Shown here: one piece after another, positions 37,436-45,374 of the stretch
How positions within the stretch are numbered: position 1 is the stretch's first letter
Layout: each line of letters begins with the position of its first letter
Assembly: GCA_019309545.1 (NCBI GenBank)
Contig: JAFDGA010000020.1
Span: 1 to 46,651, forward strand
DNA from: Deltaproteobacteria bacterium
GTDB taxonomy: Bacteria > Desulfobacterota > Desulfobaccia > Desulfobaccales > Desulfobaccaceae
Reading direction: 5' to 3'
Length of the DNA stretch: 46,651 nt
The notes under the pieces: model-generated
Told to the model about the DNA's origin: nothing
What the model saw: the letters and a program-made list of their open reading frames with translations, nothing else
Databases searched by the model: none
Position numbers and translations under genes: made by a program

Positions 37436-38768
37436 AAAGTTTAACCTGTTGGTGGTGGATGATGAGCTCATTATCCGAGAGTCGCTGGCCGGGTGGCTGC
37501 AACGGGACGGCTACCAGGTAGAAACAGCTGACAGCGGTCCTCAGGCCTTGGAAAAAATCCAGGCCAAACACTATGATATCATGCTGATCGACGTCAAGAT
37601 GCCGGAAATGGACGGCCTCACCCTGCTGCAACATTTGAAAGAGCGAGACCCTGACACCGCCGTGATTATGATGACGGCCTACGGGTCCATCGAAGACGCG
37701 GTCGAAGCTATGAAGAAGGGGGCCTTTGACTATTTGCTCAAGCCTTTCGACCTGGAGGAACTTAGCCTGACCATTGAGAAACTGGTGCAGATTCAAACCA
37801 TGACCATGGAAAATATCGTCCTCAAAGAGCGGGTGGACAAGATCGATCGTTTTGAAGAATTGGTGGGCCTATCCGAACCCATGCAAAAACTCTATGAGAC
37901 CATTATGGACGTGGCCCAATCAGATGCAACGGTGCTGATTACCGGCGAAACTGGCACCGGCAAGGAGTTGGTGGCGCGGGCCATTCATGCCCAAAGCCCT
38001 CGTGGTTTTGCACCGTTTATCGCAGTCAATTGCGGGGCCTTTACCGAACAACTGCTGGAAAGTGAGTTGTTCGGACACGAAAAAGGGGCCTTTACTGATG
38101 CCAAGTTTACCAAAAAAGGCCGCCTGGAACTGGCGCATGGGGGGACGCTGTTTCTGGATGAAGTCGGCGATATCACTATGAAAATGCAGATTGACCTCCT
38201 TCGGGTGCTGGAAACCCATGAATTCACCCGGGTCGGGGGGACGATTCCCATTCACAGCGACTTCCGGGTAATTGCCGCCACCCACCAGGATCTGCTGGCT
38301 GCCATCCAGGAGGGCACCTTCCGCCGGGACCTGTACTACCGCCTCAACGTGGTCCACATCCCGGTGCCGCCTTTACGGGAACGCCGCGGCGATATTAAAC
38401 TGCTGGCCGAACACTTTCTGGTGCATTATGCCGCCGAGACCAACAAAAAGATCGATTCCATCCATCCCGATGCCCTGGAGGCCATGCAGCACTACGACTG
38501 GCCCGGCAATGTGCGGGAATTAGAAAACGCCATCGAGCGGGCAGTGGTGATCGGCAAAGGCCGTCAGATTCAGCTGGCGGACCTGCCTCTGTTTGGTCCG
38601 AGTGACCGGACCGCGGCCCTTGGGCTTTCTCTGGAAGAAATGGAGCGGGAGCACATCGCCCAGGTCCTGGAGGCGGAAGGCGGCAACATTTCCCGGACCG
38701 CTCAGGTTCTGAAGATCAATCGCACCACCCTGTATCACAAGCTCAGAAAATACGGCCTGAAATCTTGA
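37419..38768 (+). CDS. NtrC-family sigma54-dependent response regulator
   Basis: A 449-residue regulator: receiver domain with LLVVDDE and phospho-acceptor Asp58 (MLIDVKMPEMDG); AAA+ domain with Walker A GETGTGKE, the loop GHEKGAFTDAKF and Walker B LFLDE; C-terminal Fis-type helix-turn-helix (GNISRTAQVLKINRTTLYHK). The sigma54-contact loop reads GAFTDA, where the classic form is GAFTGA; Asp is a known variation in some relatives but worth noting. ATG 37419 lies inside the kinase gene's end, with GGAGG upstream, showing coupled expression. The targets are unknown; the divergent hdr operon is a candidate only by position. Confidence 0.93.
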   Translation: MLIPHKKFNLLVVDDELIIRESLAGWLQRDGYQVETADSGPQALEKIQAKHYDIMLIDVKMPEMDGLTLLQHLKERDPDTAVIMMTAYGSIEDAVEAMKKGAFDYLLKPFDLEELSLTIEKLVQIQTMTMENIVLKERVDKIDRFEELVGLSEPMQKLYETIMDVAQSDATVLITGETGTGKELVARAIHAQSPRGFAPFIAVNCGAFTEQLLESELFGHEKGAFTDAKFTKKGRLELAHGGTLFLDEVGDITMKMQIDLLRVLETHEFTRVGGTIPIHSDFRVIAATHQDLLAAIQEGTFRRDLYYRLNVVHIPVPPLRERRGDIKLLAEHFLVHYAAETNKKIDSIHPDALEAMQHYDWPGNVRELENAIERAVVIGKGRQIQLADLPLFGPSDRTAALGLSLEEMEREHIAQVLEAEGGNISRTAQVLKINRTTLYHKLRKYGLKS

Positions 38769-38813
38769 AGTTAACCCTGTTAAAAACCCTGCATTGACAG
38801 CTGCGATTGCTAC

Positions 38814-39386
38814 ATGCCGCCGCTTCCCAGTATAGGAATCATCCCTTTGGGGCCAATTGATCCCAAGCTCTTGCGTTATCTCAAGACTGAGCTGCCCAAG
38901 TTCCTGCCTTTGCCGGTGCAATTATTGAAAGCCCGACCGATCCCTACTCACACCTATCATATCGTCCGTCAACAATATAATTCCACCCAACTGTTGGAAT
39001 ACCTGTTGACAGACCGGCAGCCGGGGCTGTTCAAAATACTGGGGGTTACAGGGGTGGATCTATACATCCCGATCTTGACCTACGTCTTCGGAGAAGCGCA
39101 AGTGGGGGGAACCGGAGCGATAATCTCCTTATATCGCTTGAACCAGGGGTTAGATGGACTGATGGCCCCTCCGCAGGTTTTCTGGCCGCGGATCATCAAG
39201 AGCGGATTGCATGAACTGGGACATACCTGTAACCTGAAACATTGCCGGCAGCCAGACTGTATCATGCGGTTTTCCGGCAGCCTGGAGAAATTAGACCAGA
39301 AAAACCCCCATTTCTGTGGTTATTGTCGGGTCCTGTTGAGCGATTACTTTAATCAGAACGGCATAACTATCATGCTCGACCGTTAA
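38814..39386 (+). CDS. amzA: Archaemetzincin-type zinc metalloprotease
   Basis: A 190-residue protease of the archaemetzincin family. The zinc-binding motif is HELGHTCNLKHC (HEXXHXXXXXH), followed by the family's second zinc cluster Cys: C in KHC, DC in QPDCIM, and CGYC about 20 residues later. Asp152-type spacing is as expected. The N-terminal part (IGIIPLGPIDPKLLRYLKTE, VTGVDLYIPILTYVFGEAQ) also matches. Substrates are unknown in bacteria. The start has little ribosome binding site, but the N terminus fits the family. It lies 45 bp behind the response regulator. Confidence 0.92.
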   Translation: MPPLPSIGIIPLGPIDPKLLRYLKTELPKFLPLPVQLLKARPIPTHTYHIVRQQYNSTQLLEYLLTDRQPGLFKILGVTGVDLYIPILTYVFGEAQVGGTGAIISLYRLNQGLDGLMAPPQVFWPRIIKSGLHELGHTCNLKHCRQPDCIMRFSGSLEKLDQKNPHFCGYCRVLLSDYFNQNGITIMLDR

Positions 39387-39418
39387 CCGATTTGCCCATC
39401 TTCGGACATCGTTAACGG

Positions 39419-39757
39419 CTAAAAATCCCGAACCGGAAGGTTGGGGTAATTTGGGTTTTTGGCAGGTGTACTTGAATTCCGGTAGGGGGGACCCGGTGGG
39501 TCGCTTCTGCCACCGATTAAGCTATCGCGGCCCTGTTCATGAAATCGTTTAATCCAATTGGCTAAGGTCTGACGGGTGATACTGAACAAAGCCGCTAGCG
39601 GATCATGACCGCTGCCTAAAAATAGGGCTCGGATCGCCATGAGGCGAAGATGGCGGCGTTTGGTCGCCGCGGCTTGCGCCGCGCGCCCTCCGGTTCGGGA
39701 GCAGTTTTCGGCATGGGGCATGTTCGGCAGGCTGGCCATAGGCCGGTTAAAGGACAA
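39419..39757 (-). pseudogene. IS630-type transposase, N-terminal HTH remnant
   Basis: On the minus strand, AIRALFLGSGHDPLAALFSI then TRQTLANWIKRFHEQGRDSL matches the N-terminal helix-turn-helix of IS630/Tc1-mariner-type transposases. After 'DSLIGG' the frame runs into unrelated sequence and stops, and no DDE domain follows, so the gene is truncated. The upstream 240 bp, including the start of this frame, is repeated at 42533-42776. This fragment together with the repeat copies fills the 39387-40042 gap, which otherwise holds no gene. Confidence 0.65.
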
Positions 39758-39833
39758 TCTTCACAAGAGGACAAGTAAAAATTTGCTTCTATTAAGGAAA
39801 AATTTCGAGAATCGCTATAACCGAGAGAAGCGA
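39593..39833 (-). repeat. 240-bp duplicated block, copy A (IS630-associated)
   Basis: This block and 42533-42776 are the same sequence at roughly 80% identity by eye, both read on the minus strand. Shared stretches include CTAGCGGATCATGACCG, GGCTCGGATCGCC, CGCCCTCCGGTTCGG, GGAGCAGTTTTCGGCAT, CAATCTTCACA and GAGAATCGCTATAA. It covers the 5' end and upstream region of the IS630-type transposase. In one frame of copy A it encodes a Cys-rich string, SSCEDCPLTGLWPACRTCPM, which is broken by a stop in copy B. Confidence 0.75.
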
Positions 39834-39930
39834 GGCCGGATTGGCGACATCGCGCTCCTGCTGGAATTATCCCGGGCAATTCTTGTGGTTGGTTTCTTCC
39901 CTTCTTTTCGGCCGTTAAACCCACTTCCAT

Positions 39931-40027
39931 AAGCCCTAAAGTGGTTGAGAAGTAAGCTTGAGAGTATAGTAGGGGGACCGTTGGCCCCCGTTCTCCTATC
40001 AAATTAACCTTTCATTGCTCTGAGTGA
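39931..40027 (+). repeat. Dispersed palindromic intergenic repeat, copy 4 (short)
   Basis: The right-hand half of the repeat only: GTAAGCTTGAGAG, a short hairpin TAGGGGGACCGTTGGCCCCC, TCAAATTAACCTTTCATTGC, and TCTGAGTGA in place of TCGGAGTAA. It lies just past the stop codon of the minus-strand metalloprotein gene, the same position relative to a gene end as copy 1. The left-hand AAAAAACAGCT end is missing. Confidence 0.6.
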
Positions 40028-40042
40028 CGATTCGGAGATTTC

Positions 40043-40459
40043 TCAAAGTTGGGTTTTGACCCAGGCCACCAGTTTGGCAAAGGTCCGGGCCCATTCTTCG
40101 GTATGATCATGGCCGGTGAAGATATGGGCCAGTTCATGGCATAAAGTGGGAAGGCGATAACCAGGGGGGTAGAGGAGGATACAGCGTTTCTGATGATCGG
40201 CCTCGGCTAACAAAAAGGTGGAATCCTGCCAATAAATTCTGGGATTGGTAAGGGATTTCAAGTTCTGCTGCAGAGGCACCGGTTCGTAGCCAAAGGCCGC
40301 ACAGATTTTTTGGGTCCAGCTTTCCATGTCGGCAAAGTCACGGTGCCGAAACAATTCTTCGTCATACTGATGGCAGTCCGAGCACCAGACCTGACCATCA
40401 AAAGTCAGGTCGGCATGCTGAGCAGGGTCAATGGTCTTGCCACACTTGGGACATTTCAT
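40043..40459 (-). CDS. Zinc-ribbon plus HELAH putative metallopeptidase
   Basis: A 138-residue protein with an N-terminal zinc ribbon (MKCPKCGKTIDP ... VWCSDC, residues 3-28) and a C-terminal zinc-peptidase-like helix CHELAHIFTGHDHTEEWARTF containing HEXXH and a downstream His. The arrangement recalls SprT/WLM-like minimal metallopeptidases, but I cannot assign a family, and the activity is inferred from the HELAH motif only. No signal peptide. It has no clear operon partner; a repeat copy lies behind it and a pseudogene upstream. Confidence 0.7.
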   Translation of the reverse strand: MKCPKCGKTIDPAQHADLTFDGQVWCSDCHQYDEELFRHRDFADMESWTQKICAAFGYEPVPLQQNLKSLTNPRIYWQDSTFLLAEADHQKRCILLYPPGYRLPTLCHELAHIFTGHDHTEEWARTFAKLVAWVKTQL

Positions 40460-40480
40460 GTTCAGGACATCCGAGCACGT

Positions 40481-41028
40481 TTAATTTAAAATACCGCAAC
40501 TGAATATCTTATCTTTCTTTCCGGTCATCATTTCCAGACCTTTAACTATGGGCTTGCCAGTGGCCTGGGCCAGAGCGTGGACCATGCCCTGATAAATCCA
40601 TTTGTGGAACAGATAAAGGCTGTCGGCTATACCTCCCAGTCCGCGGGGCAAAAAGCGGGCAAGTTGCTCAAGTAGTGCATCACCGACTCGCAACTCGTGG
40701 GGATGGCATCGACCGCCCCGATAACCCATGCCACCCAGTCTCGCAATTGCCATAAATAATTGCCGAAATACCACCCAGTGGCCCCGCCGATTTTAACAAT
40801 AGGCTGTCCGACCTCTTCCGGGTTGGCCTCTAGGACGATGCGATAGCCACATTCCAGGATAGTACCGCTGGCATAATCCGTCCACCAGATAGCGCAGGAT
40901 CTCAAATGAGGCGCTGCCTGAACCCAAATCATCGCCGCCCGCAGAATGGTAGCCGGCACCGGGCGTCCCCCCACATATCTCGTGGCCCAGGTGACCAATA
41001 CCGGCTTGGCTGACTCAGGTTGATTCAC
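40481..41028 (-). pseudogene. Degraded SDR/DUF2867 oxidoreductase gene
   Basis: Two minus-strand frames together resemble a fused NAD(P)-binding/DUF2867 protein (normally near 480 residues). The N terminus keeps KPVLVTWATRYVGGR, a damaged GATGYVGG loop. It jumps straight to the DUF2867 part: VGQPIVKIGGATGWYFGNYL then WQLRDWVAWVIG. The frame then shifts near 40730 and continues as GMGYRGGRCHPHELRVGDAL. The middle of DUF2867 is missing, and the end ARFLPRGLGGIADSLYLFHK then WIYQGMVHAL remains. With two internal deletions, a frameshift and a lost nucleotide loop, it cannot be functional. Confidence 0.72.
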
Positions 41029-41234
41029 CTTAAATTATCCTCAATTGTGGCTTCGCTAGTCAAATTTATTTTAGTATATCTGATGCGCTGCTGATTTTAC
41101 CAGCAATTTAACCGGGCTCGAGCGAGTTCATAGATTTCCTCCTGGACATCGCAGGAAAGAATATATTATGATGCCCGGGAGGGTAAAAGGAAATAGTAAA
41201 GGTAACCGCATAATCATAAAGATACGGTGGTCTT

Positions 41235-41567
41235 ATGACTAGATTTATTCCTTTGCTGGTAGTGGTTTTTTGGGTTTTTAGTGGCTGTGCCGGGCTCAAG
41301 GAGGAATGTCAGGTTCGCAAGGAAAAGGCCGATTCGGTGGCCGCGCTAGTCCCCCAAGAACTAAGGGTCGGCATGAGCCTGGAGGAGGTGAGGGAGCGGT
41401 TGGACCCTCCGGATGAAATCAAAATCAACTCTGATGAACCTGGGAAGCCGACAACTTGGAGATATTATGTTTATCCTGACTGCGAACGTCATCTGGGAAT
41501 TAGTGCCCCGACCACTATATTGCGTTTCCGTTACGACAGATTGGAAAAATGGGAGATAACCGATTGA
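41235..41567 (+). CDS. Small lipoprotein with SmpA/BamE-like pattern
   Basis: A 110-residue protein with a signal sequence and lipobox FSGC (Cys18). The mature part contains LRVGMSLEEVRERLDPPDE followed by a Trp/Tyr strand region (TTWRYYVYP, TTILRFRYDRLEKWEI). The 'GMS.EEV...LG.P' helix and then strands is the pattern of SmpA/OmlA (BamE-like) lipoproteins, so an outer-membrane assembly or stress role is possible. I am not sure of the family. A terminator was not seen behind it. The next 200 bp are A/T-rich and hold nothing I can name. Confidence 0.65.
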   Translation: MTRFIPLLVVVFWVFSGCAGLKEECQVRKEKADSVAALVPQELRVGMSLEEVRERLDPPDEIKINSDEPGKPTTWRYYVYPDCERHLGISAPTTILRFRYDRLEKWEITD

Positions 41568-41775
41568 TTATATATAGCTCTCTTCGATTAAATTTTTTAA
41601 AATCAATATTTTTGGGGAAAGCCGATTTTTTAAAGAAAAATTTATTTTTTGGCAAAGATTTATTTACATCCGGTTAAGTTTTACGGTAAAATACTCAAGT
41701 TTTTTTGCCAACCAGGGCATCGATGCTTTTACCCATCTGAATTTACTATCTTTCTCTTAGGCGAGGTAGCTATCT

Positions 41776-42408
41776 ATGCAGTCGCAGATCTGCTCAAGTT
41801 ATATGGAGCGCCTTTATTCTTTCTATTCTCCTTTTTATGATTTTTTCTTTGGCAAATTACTGGAACCAGGACGGCGGAAAGCCTTTCGTTATCTTTCACC
41901 CCGGCCTGGCCAAAAAATTTTGGAAATCGGGATTGGCACCGGTTCCAGCCTGGAACTCTATCCTCCTTATTCCCGGGTGGTGGGCATTGATATATCTCCG
42001 GGGATGATTGAGCAGGCCCAGAAACGAGCTGCGGCCCTGAGAAACGGCACCGAGATCAATCTTATGGTTATGGATGCAGCGCAGTTGGAATTTCCTGATA
42101 ATCATTTTGATGCAGTAGTGGCTTCCTATGTCATCACCACGGTTCCCGATCCGCACCAGGTCTGCCGGGAAATTTTGCGGGTCACGCGTCCCGGCGGCCA
42201 GATCATTGCCGTCAACCATACCCGCTCAGAGAATGGCTGGTATTTAGGTCGAGTGGAAGATCTCTTAGCCCCGCTCTGCGTCCGCATCGGCTTTACCACC
42301 GACCTGGATGTGTTAAAGGTTATGCGGGAAAGCGGAGTACATATTCAGAGTACCATTAAGTGCAATCTGCTGCACCTGCATCGGATAATCACCGGGACTA
42401 AAAAATGA
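41776..42408 (+). CDS. SAM-dependent methyltransferase, PmtA-like
   Basis: A 210-residue class I methyltransferase with motif I ILEIGIGTGSSLELYP, motif II VVGIDISPGMIEQA, NLMVMDAAQLEFPDNHFDAV and the post-motif III LRVTRPGGQIIAVNH. The N terminus (YSFYSPFYDFFFGKLLEPGR) and the overall pattern resemble PmtA phosphatidylethanolamine N-methyltransferases, which make phosphatidylcholine, though UbiE-like relatives look similar. A peripheral membrane location would be expected. A good terminator follows, so the gene is probably transcribed on its own. Confidence 0.8.
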   Translation: MQSQICSSYMERLYSFYSPFYDFFFGKLLEPGRRKAFRYLSPRPGQKILEIGIGTGSSLELYPPYSRVVGIDISPGMIEQAQKRAAALRNGTEINLMVMDAAQLEFPDNHFDAVVASYVITTVPDPHQVCREILRVTRPGGQIIAVNHTRSENGWYLGRVEDLLAPLCVRIGFTTDLDVLKVMRESGVHIQSTIKCNLLHLHRIITGTKK

Positions 42409-42458
42409 GGGGCTAAGTTGGTCAGATAGCCTTTAAACTAAGAGGCATATAACTTTTT

Positions 42459-42491
42459 AAACCCGGGAGAGGAATGCCCGGGCTTTTTTTA
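42459..42491 (+). terminator. Rho-independent terminator after the methyltransferase
   Basis: CCCGGG at 42462-42467 pairs with CCCGGG at 42477-42482 around a 9-nt loop, followed by CTTTTTTT. The flanking AA and TT can extend the stem. This is the clearest terminator in the window. Confidence 0.85.
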
Positions 42492-42532
42492 AGGTAATTT
42501 CGTTTCTCAAAAATAATTTCTCCTTGAGCATG

Positions 42533-42776
42533 TCTAGCGGATCATGACCGATGCCTAAAAATAAGGCTCGGATCGCCGTGAGGCGGAGAAGGCGGCGTCT
42601 GGTAGGCGCGGCTGGGGGCGCCGCGCCCTCCGGTTCGGCCCGCGGGAGCAGTTTTCGGCATAGGGCATGTTCGGTAGCCTGGCTATAGCCCGGATAAATC
42701 ACAATCTTCACATCAGAACAAGTAAAATTTTGCCTTATATTAAGAAAAAATTTTTGAGAATCGCTATAATTGAGAT
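42533..42776 (-). repeat. 240-bp duplicated block, copy B (IS630 remnant)
   Basis: The second copy of the block at 39593-39833, same orientation. On the minus strand it encodes the start of the same HTH transposase (RRRLLRLTAIRALFLGIGHD) but breaks off at 'GHDPLDMLKEK', and the rest of the element is missing. It is slightly longer than copy A through small G/C-rich insertions (around 42609-42650). With the terminator it accounts for the 42409-42897 gap; the remaining 42777-42897 shows nothing recognisable. Confidence 0.72.
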
Positions 42777-42897
42777 CGCCGTAAGAAAGGCGGTCGCTGG
42801 CAGTGGAGTCGGATCGTGAAGCACTGGAGCGCTGGTCATGACTCCGGCCCATATGATTGGTTGACAAACAGTTTCGGAAACATCCTTGGATGGCTGG

Positions 42898-43755
42898 CTA
42901 AAAATGATATGCCAAGCCCACCACCACCTGATGTCGGTCGAAGTCAAAGACTGCTTTGTTGGCGGTAACGCCGGTGTTGTTATAAAAGAGTTGTTGGGAT
43001 TCTAATTCAACACTCCATTGCTTACTGAATTTATATTCCAAAAAGCCGCCCACATGTTTAGTGAACATGTAGCGCAGACCGCCTTCCAACTCCAAGGCGA
43101 AGTTCTTGGCGGAATCAGCGTCGCCATAAAGGATCACTAGGCCCGGCCCCAGCCCCACATATGGTTGCAAGCGACCGAAGGGCAGTTCCTTGTCCTTTAG
43201 AAAGCCATAACGGCCCACCAGGTGAAAGGCCATGGTCCAAGCCAGGATAGTTTGTCTGGACACCCGGCCAGCAGTAGCCCCGGCCAGTGGCGGATGCAAA
43301 GCCACGCTCTGGGAGGGTTGGGGATGGTTGCCGATGCTGCCTTCTGCTTCCACTCCCAAATAGGGAATACTATCAAAAAAATATCCCAATTTGATGCCAC
43401 CCGTGACTCCTGGATCGATGGTCAGATTCCGGGCAATGTAATTTTGGCTGCCTACTTGATATTTCCAATCGGTATCAGGCACAAAGGCACCTCCGAAAAA
43501 GCCCCCTATGAAAAATTCCCCTGGGCCCTCATACCCCAAGCGACCCATGACACCAGCGTGTTCAGAAAGGCGATTCTTATAAAGCAGATAGCCGGCCGCG
43601 GCCACGGCCACTACTGAACCCAGGGGCACGGCAGTGACGACCAGGGTGTCACCGGAGGACAACGCCAGCATTGGTTGGGGAGAGGCAAAGACCAAACAAA
43701 GAACCATCACCATCAGAACCATAGGCTTTAGCCGATTTTTTCTATTTCTTTTCAT
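42898..43755 (-). CDS. Outer-membrane beta-barrel protein, paralogue of 3842-4675
   Basis: A 285-residue protein with a signal peptide (about 1-30), then a hydrophobic helix (VAVAAAGYLLYKN), and strands of an outer-membrane barrel ending in the C-terminal Phe of HQVVVGLAYHF, the classic BAM recognition end. It shares blocks with the protein at 3842-4675: LPFGRLQPYVGLG, DSAKNFA, GGLRYMF and EYKFSKQ, plus DPGVTGGIKLGYFFDS against the other's DPNIIGGLKFGHYFDS. The two are clearly paralogues about 38 kb apart. No exporter gene lies beside this copy. Function unknown. Confidence 0.78.
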   Translation of the reverse strand: MKRNRKNRLKPMVLMVMVLCLVFASPQPMLALSSGDTLVVTAVPLGSVVAVAAAGYLLYKNRLSEHAGVMGRLGYEGPGEFFIGGFFGGAFVPDTDWKYQVGSQNYIARNLTIDPGVTGGIKLGYFFDSIPYLGVEAEGSIGNHPQPSQSVALHPPLAGATAGRVSRQTILAWTMAFHLVGRYGFLKDKELPFGRLQPYVGLGPGLVILYGDADSAKNFALELEGGLRYMFTKHVGGFLEYKFSKQWSVELESQQLFYNNTGVTANKAVFDFDRHQVVVGLAYHF

Positions 43756-43949
43756 GTGTTAGTCTCCGAGTTGTTTTACTGTTGAGTAGAACACTTTAAA
43801 GAGCTTTTCGGGAGCCGGACAGATCTCGTTGGCAAGCCCCACCACCTCTGGAACGTTGATCTCCACCTTCACGGTATATCTTGTTTTTGGTATTTTTGCC
43901 AAAACTCAGTCTATTGGAGATAGGCTTTTTTTTCTACCCTTTTTTAGTA

Positions 43950-44195
43950 CAGTCCCATTTTCAGGGAGGACCTCATCAAACGCAGGGTATCATCCTGGAG
44001 GACCAGGATGGCCAAACCCCAAAAGAAGATTATCACCACCGACAACCAGAAGCCGGTTCGCCCTCATCCCCATCTTTTTTGCTCCAAATAAGCTATTGGG
44101 GCGAATGAGCAGGACCAGGACAAACAGGCCGAATTCTACCACCGGAACCCAACTGACGGGCATAAAGGTAGGGATAATACCGATTACTTTCAAAT
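43950..44195 (-). pseudogene. livH/livM (branched-chain amino-acid ABC permease) remnant
   Basis: The 43756-44270 gap holds no intact gene. On the minus strand, MPVSWVPVVEFGLFVLVLLI then RPNSLFGAKK matches the C-terminal end of LivH permeases (usual end '...VLLIRPNGLFG'). Directly behind it MGMRANRLLVV, and then in a shifted frame VIIFFWGLAILVLQD, looks like the membrane-inserting start of LivM. Both are fragments joined by frameshift, with no stop between. Family assignment from memory. Confidence 0.45.
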
Positions 44196-44209
44196 GAGTA
44201 ATTTTATCC

Positions 44210-44258
44210 TTTATCCCCTCTCCCCCGCTGGCGGGGGAGAGGGCGAGGGTGAGGGGCA
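44210..44258. repeat. G/C-rich palindromic repeat unit
   Basis: CCCCTCTCCCCCGC at 44216-44229 pairs with GCGGGGGAGAGGG (44231-44243) around a 1-2-nt loop, followed by CGAGGGTGAGGGG. It is a compact REP-like hairpin of a type common in many proteobacterial genomes, unrelated in sequence to the four-copy family. It separates the livH/livM remnant from the IS630 pieces. Confidence 0.55.
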
Positions 44259-44270
44259 TTTTAACTCTTT

Positions 44271-44288
44271 GATCGCAACTGGGTATGA
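44271..44288 (+). repeat. IS-end-like motif, copy A
   Basis: GATCGCAACTGGGTATGA. It differs by one base in the first 16 from the motif behind the transposase stop (45060-45078, GATCGCAACTCGGTATCAG). Related copies are at 45385-45403 and 45878-45895, all in the same direction. Confidence 0.6.
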
Positions 44289-45060
44289 GTTGGAACGAGG
44301 AGGTGGCGCTGTTGGAATCCTTCCGGCAGCAAGCTCTTACCGGCCAGGTGGCGACGGTTGCCGACATCAAGGAAACGCTGGAAAGACGGGTAGGGCATAA
44401 AGTTCATAAAACCACGGTATATAGGTTACTGAAACGACATGGCTGGCGGAAAGTGTTGCCGCGGCCGTTTCATGTGAATGCTGATCCGGCAGAGCAATAA
44501 GGGCGGAGAAACTGGCTGACCTGGACCTTGAAGATCACCGGCCGGTTTTACTCTTCGCTCAAGACGAGGGGCGCTTTGGCCGCATCAGTGATACCCGACG
44601 AGCCTGGTCGCCCCTGGGGACCAGGCCGCAAGCTCCCAGGCAGATCGTGAGAACTTATCTTTATGTTTTCACCGCCGTCTGTCCCGCCCTGGGGAGGATG
44701 ACCTCATTAATCCTGCCCAGGGCGAATACGGAGATGATGGATATCTTCCTAAGGCAGGTTTCCCAAGATGTTCGGGACTATTTTATCCTGATGCTGGTAG
44801 ATCAAGCGGGTTGGCACGTTTCCCAGAAACTGCCGGTGCCGCAAAACATCAGGCTAATCAAACTCCCACCCCGCAGCCCAGAGTTAAAACCGGCCGAACA
44901 TATCTGGGAAGAGCTGCGGGAGAAACATTTTGCCAATAAGGCGTTAGGAAGCCTTGCTGAGGTGGAGGATAACCTTTGCCAGGGCTTAAACAGTCTCGCT
45001 GGCAATCCCGAAAAACTCCGGTCGATGACCAATTTCCCTTATTTTATTATTACTTGGTAG
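44285..45060 (+). pseudogene. IS630-type transposase, C-terminal (wHTH + DDE) half, frameshifted
   Basis: The first frame (44285-44500) has the winged-helix region VATVADIKETLERRVGHKVH then KTTVYRLLKRHGWRK. It hits TAA at 44498. The DDE domain continues in the -1 frame to 45060: LLFAQDEGRFG (first Asp), LMLVDQAGWHV (second Asp) and SPELKPAEHIWEELREK (Glu). So all three catalytic residues survive, but a missing base near 44494-44497 breaks the gene, and no slippery A-tract is there to suggest programmed frameshifting. The N-terminal HTH is missing on this strand; it lies on the minus strand at 45078-45336. Nearly identical 16-bp end-like motifs flank the half (44271 and 45060). Confidence 0.82.
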
Positions 45061-45078
45061 ATCGCAACTCGGTATCAG
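45060..45078 (+). repeat. IS-end-like motif, copy B (right behind DDE stop)
   Basis: GATCGCAACTCGGTATCAG directly follows the TAG of the DDE half, where an IS630 right terminal repeat is expected. On the other strand it directly follows the point where the HTH half breaks off (GGRRRSYL). Confidence 0.6.
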
Positions 45079-45336
45079 ATAGCTACGTCGGCGTCCGCCC
45101 TTCCCCGGCCCTTCCACTGGTACCGGTCCCTGGCGATTATATTGGGAAATCAGATTATGGACGGTTTGCTTGGCCAGGCCCGTATGCAAGGCAATTTCTG
45201 CTGCCGGCCGCGGGTCTACCAAGGCGTTAAAAACAACCAGCCATTTTTGCACCCGCCAAAACCCCACCCTGGCCTTGATCCTCTCCAGAATATCCTCTTT
45301 GGAAAAATGAGGAAAGCTCTTGGTATTCTTCCCCAT
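45079..45336 (-). pseudogene. IS630-type transposase, N-terminal HTH half
   Basis: From ATG 45336 (CAGGGGGCAG upstream) the minus strand reads SKEDILERIKARVGFWRVQK, then the helix-turn-helix AAEIALHTGLAKQTVHNLIS and the linker VPVEGPGKGGRRRSYL. At that point it runs into the end-like motif at 45078-45060. In intact relatives the linker is followed by the 'SWNEEVALLESF' segment, which is found instead on the plus strand at 44288. So the two halves fit each other but point in opposite directions. Confidence 0.78.
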
Positions 45337-45374
45337 GACTGCCCCCTGTAATATTTTCGGAGCAGTTTTTTATA

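Noticed and set aside
39379-39419. CCGTTAAC/GTTAACGG inverted repeat behind amzA as a terminator
   Set aside because: The loop is over 20 nt and there is no T-tract, so it is not a convincing terminator.
44494-44500. Programmed -1 frameshift in the IS630 transposase
   Set aside because: The break lies at CAATAAGGG with no A/T slippery run or nearby stem-loop. A simple one-base loss explains it.
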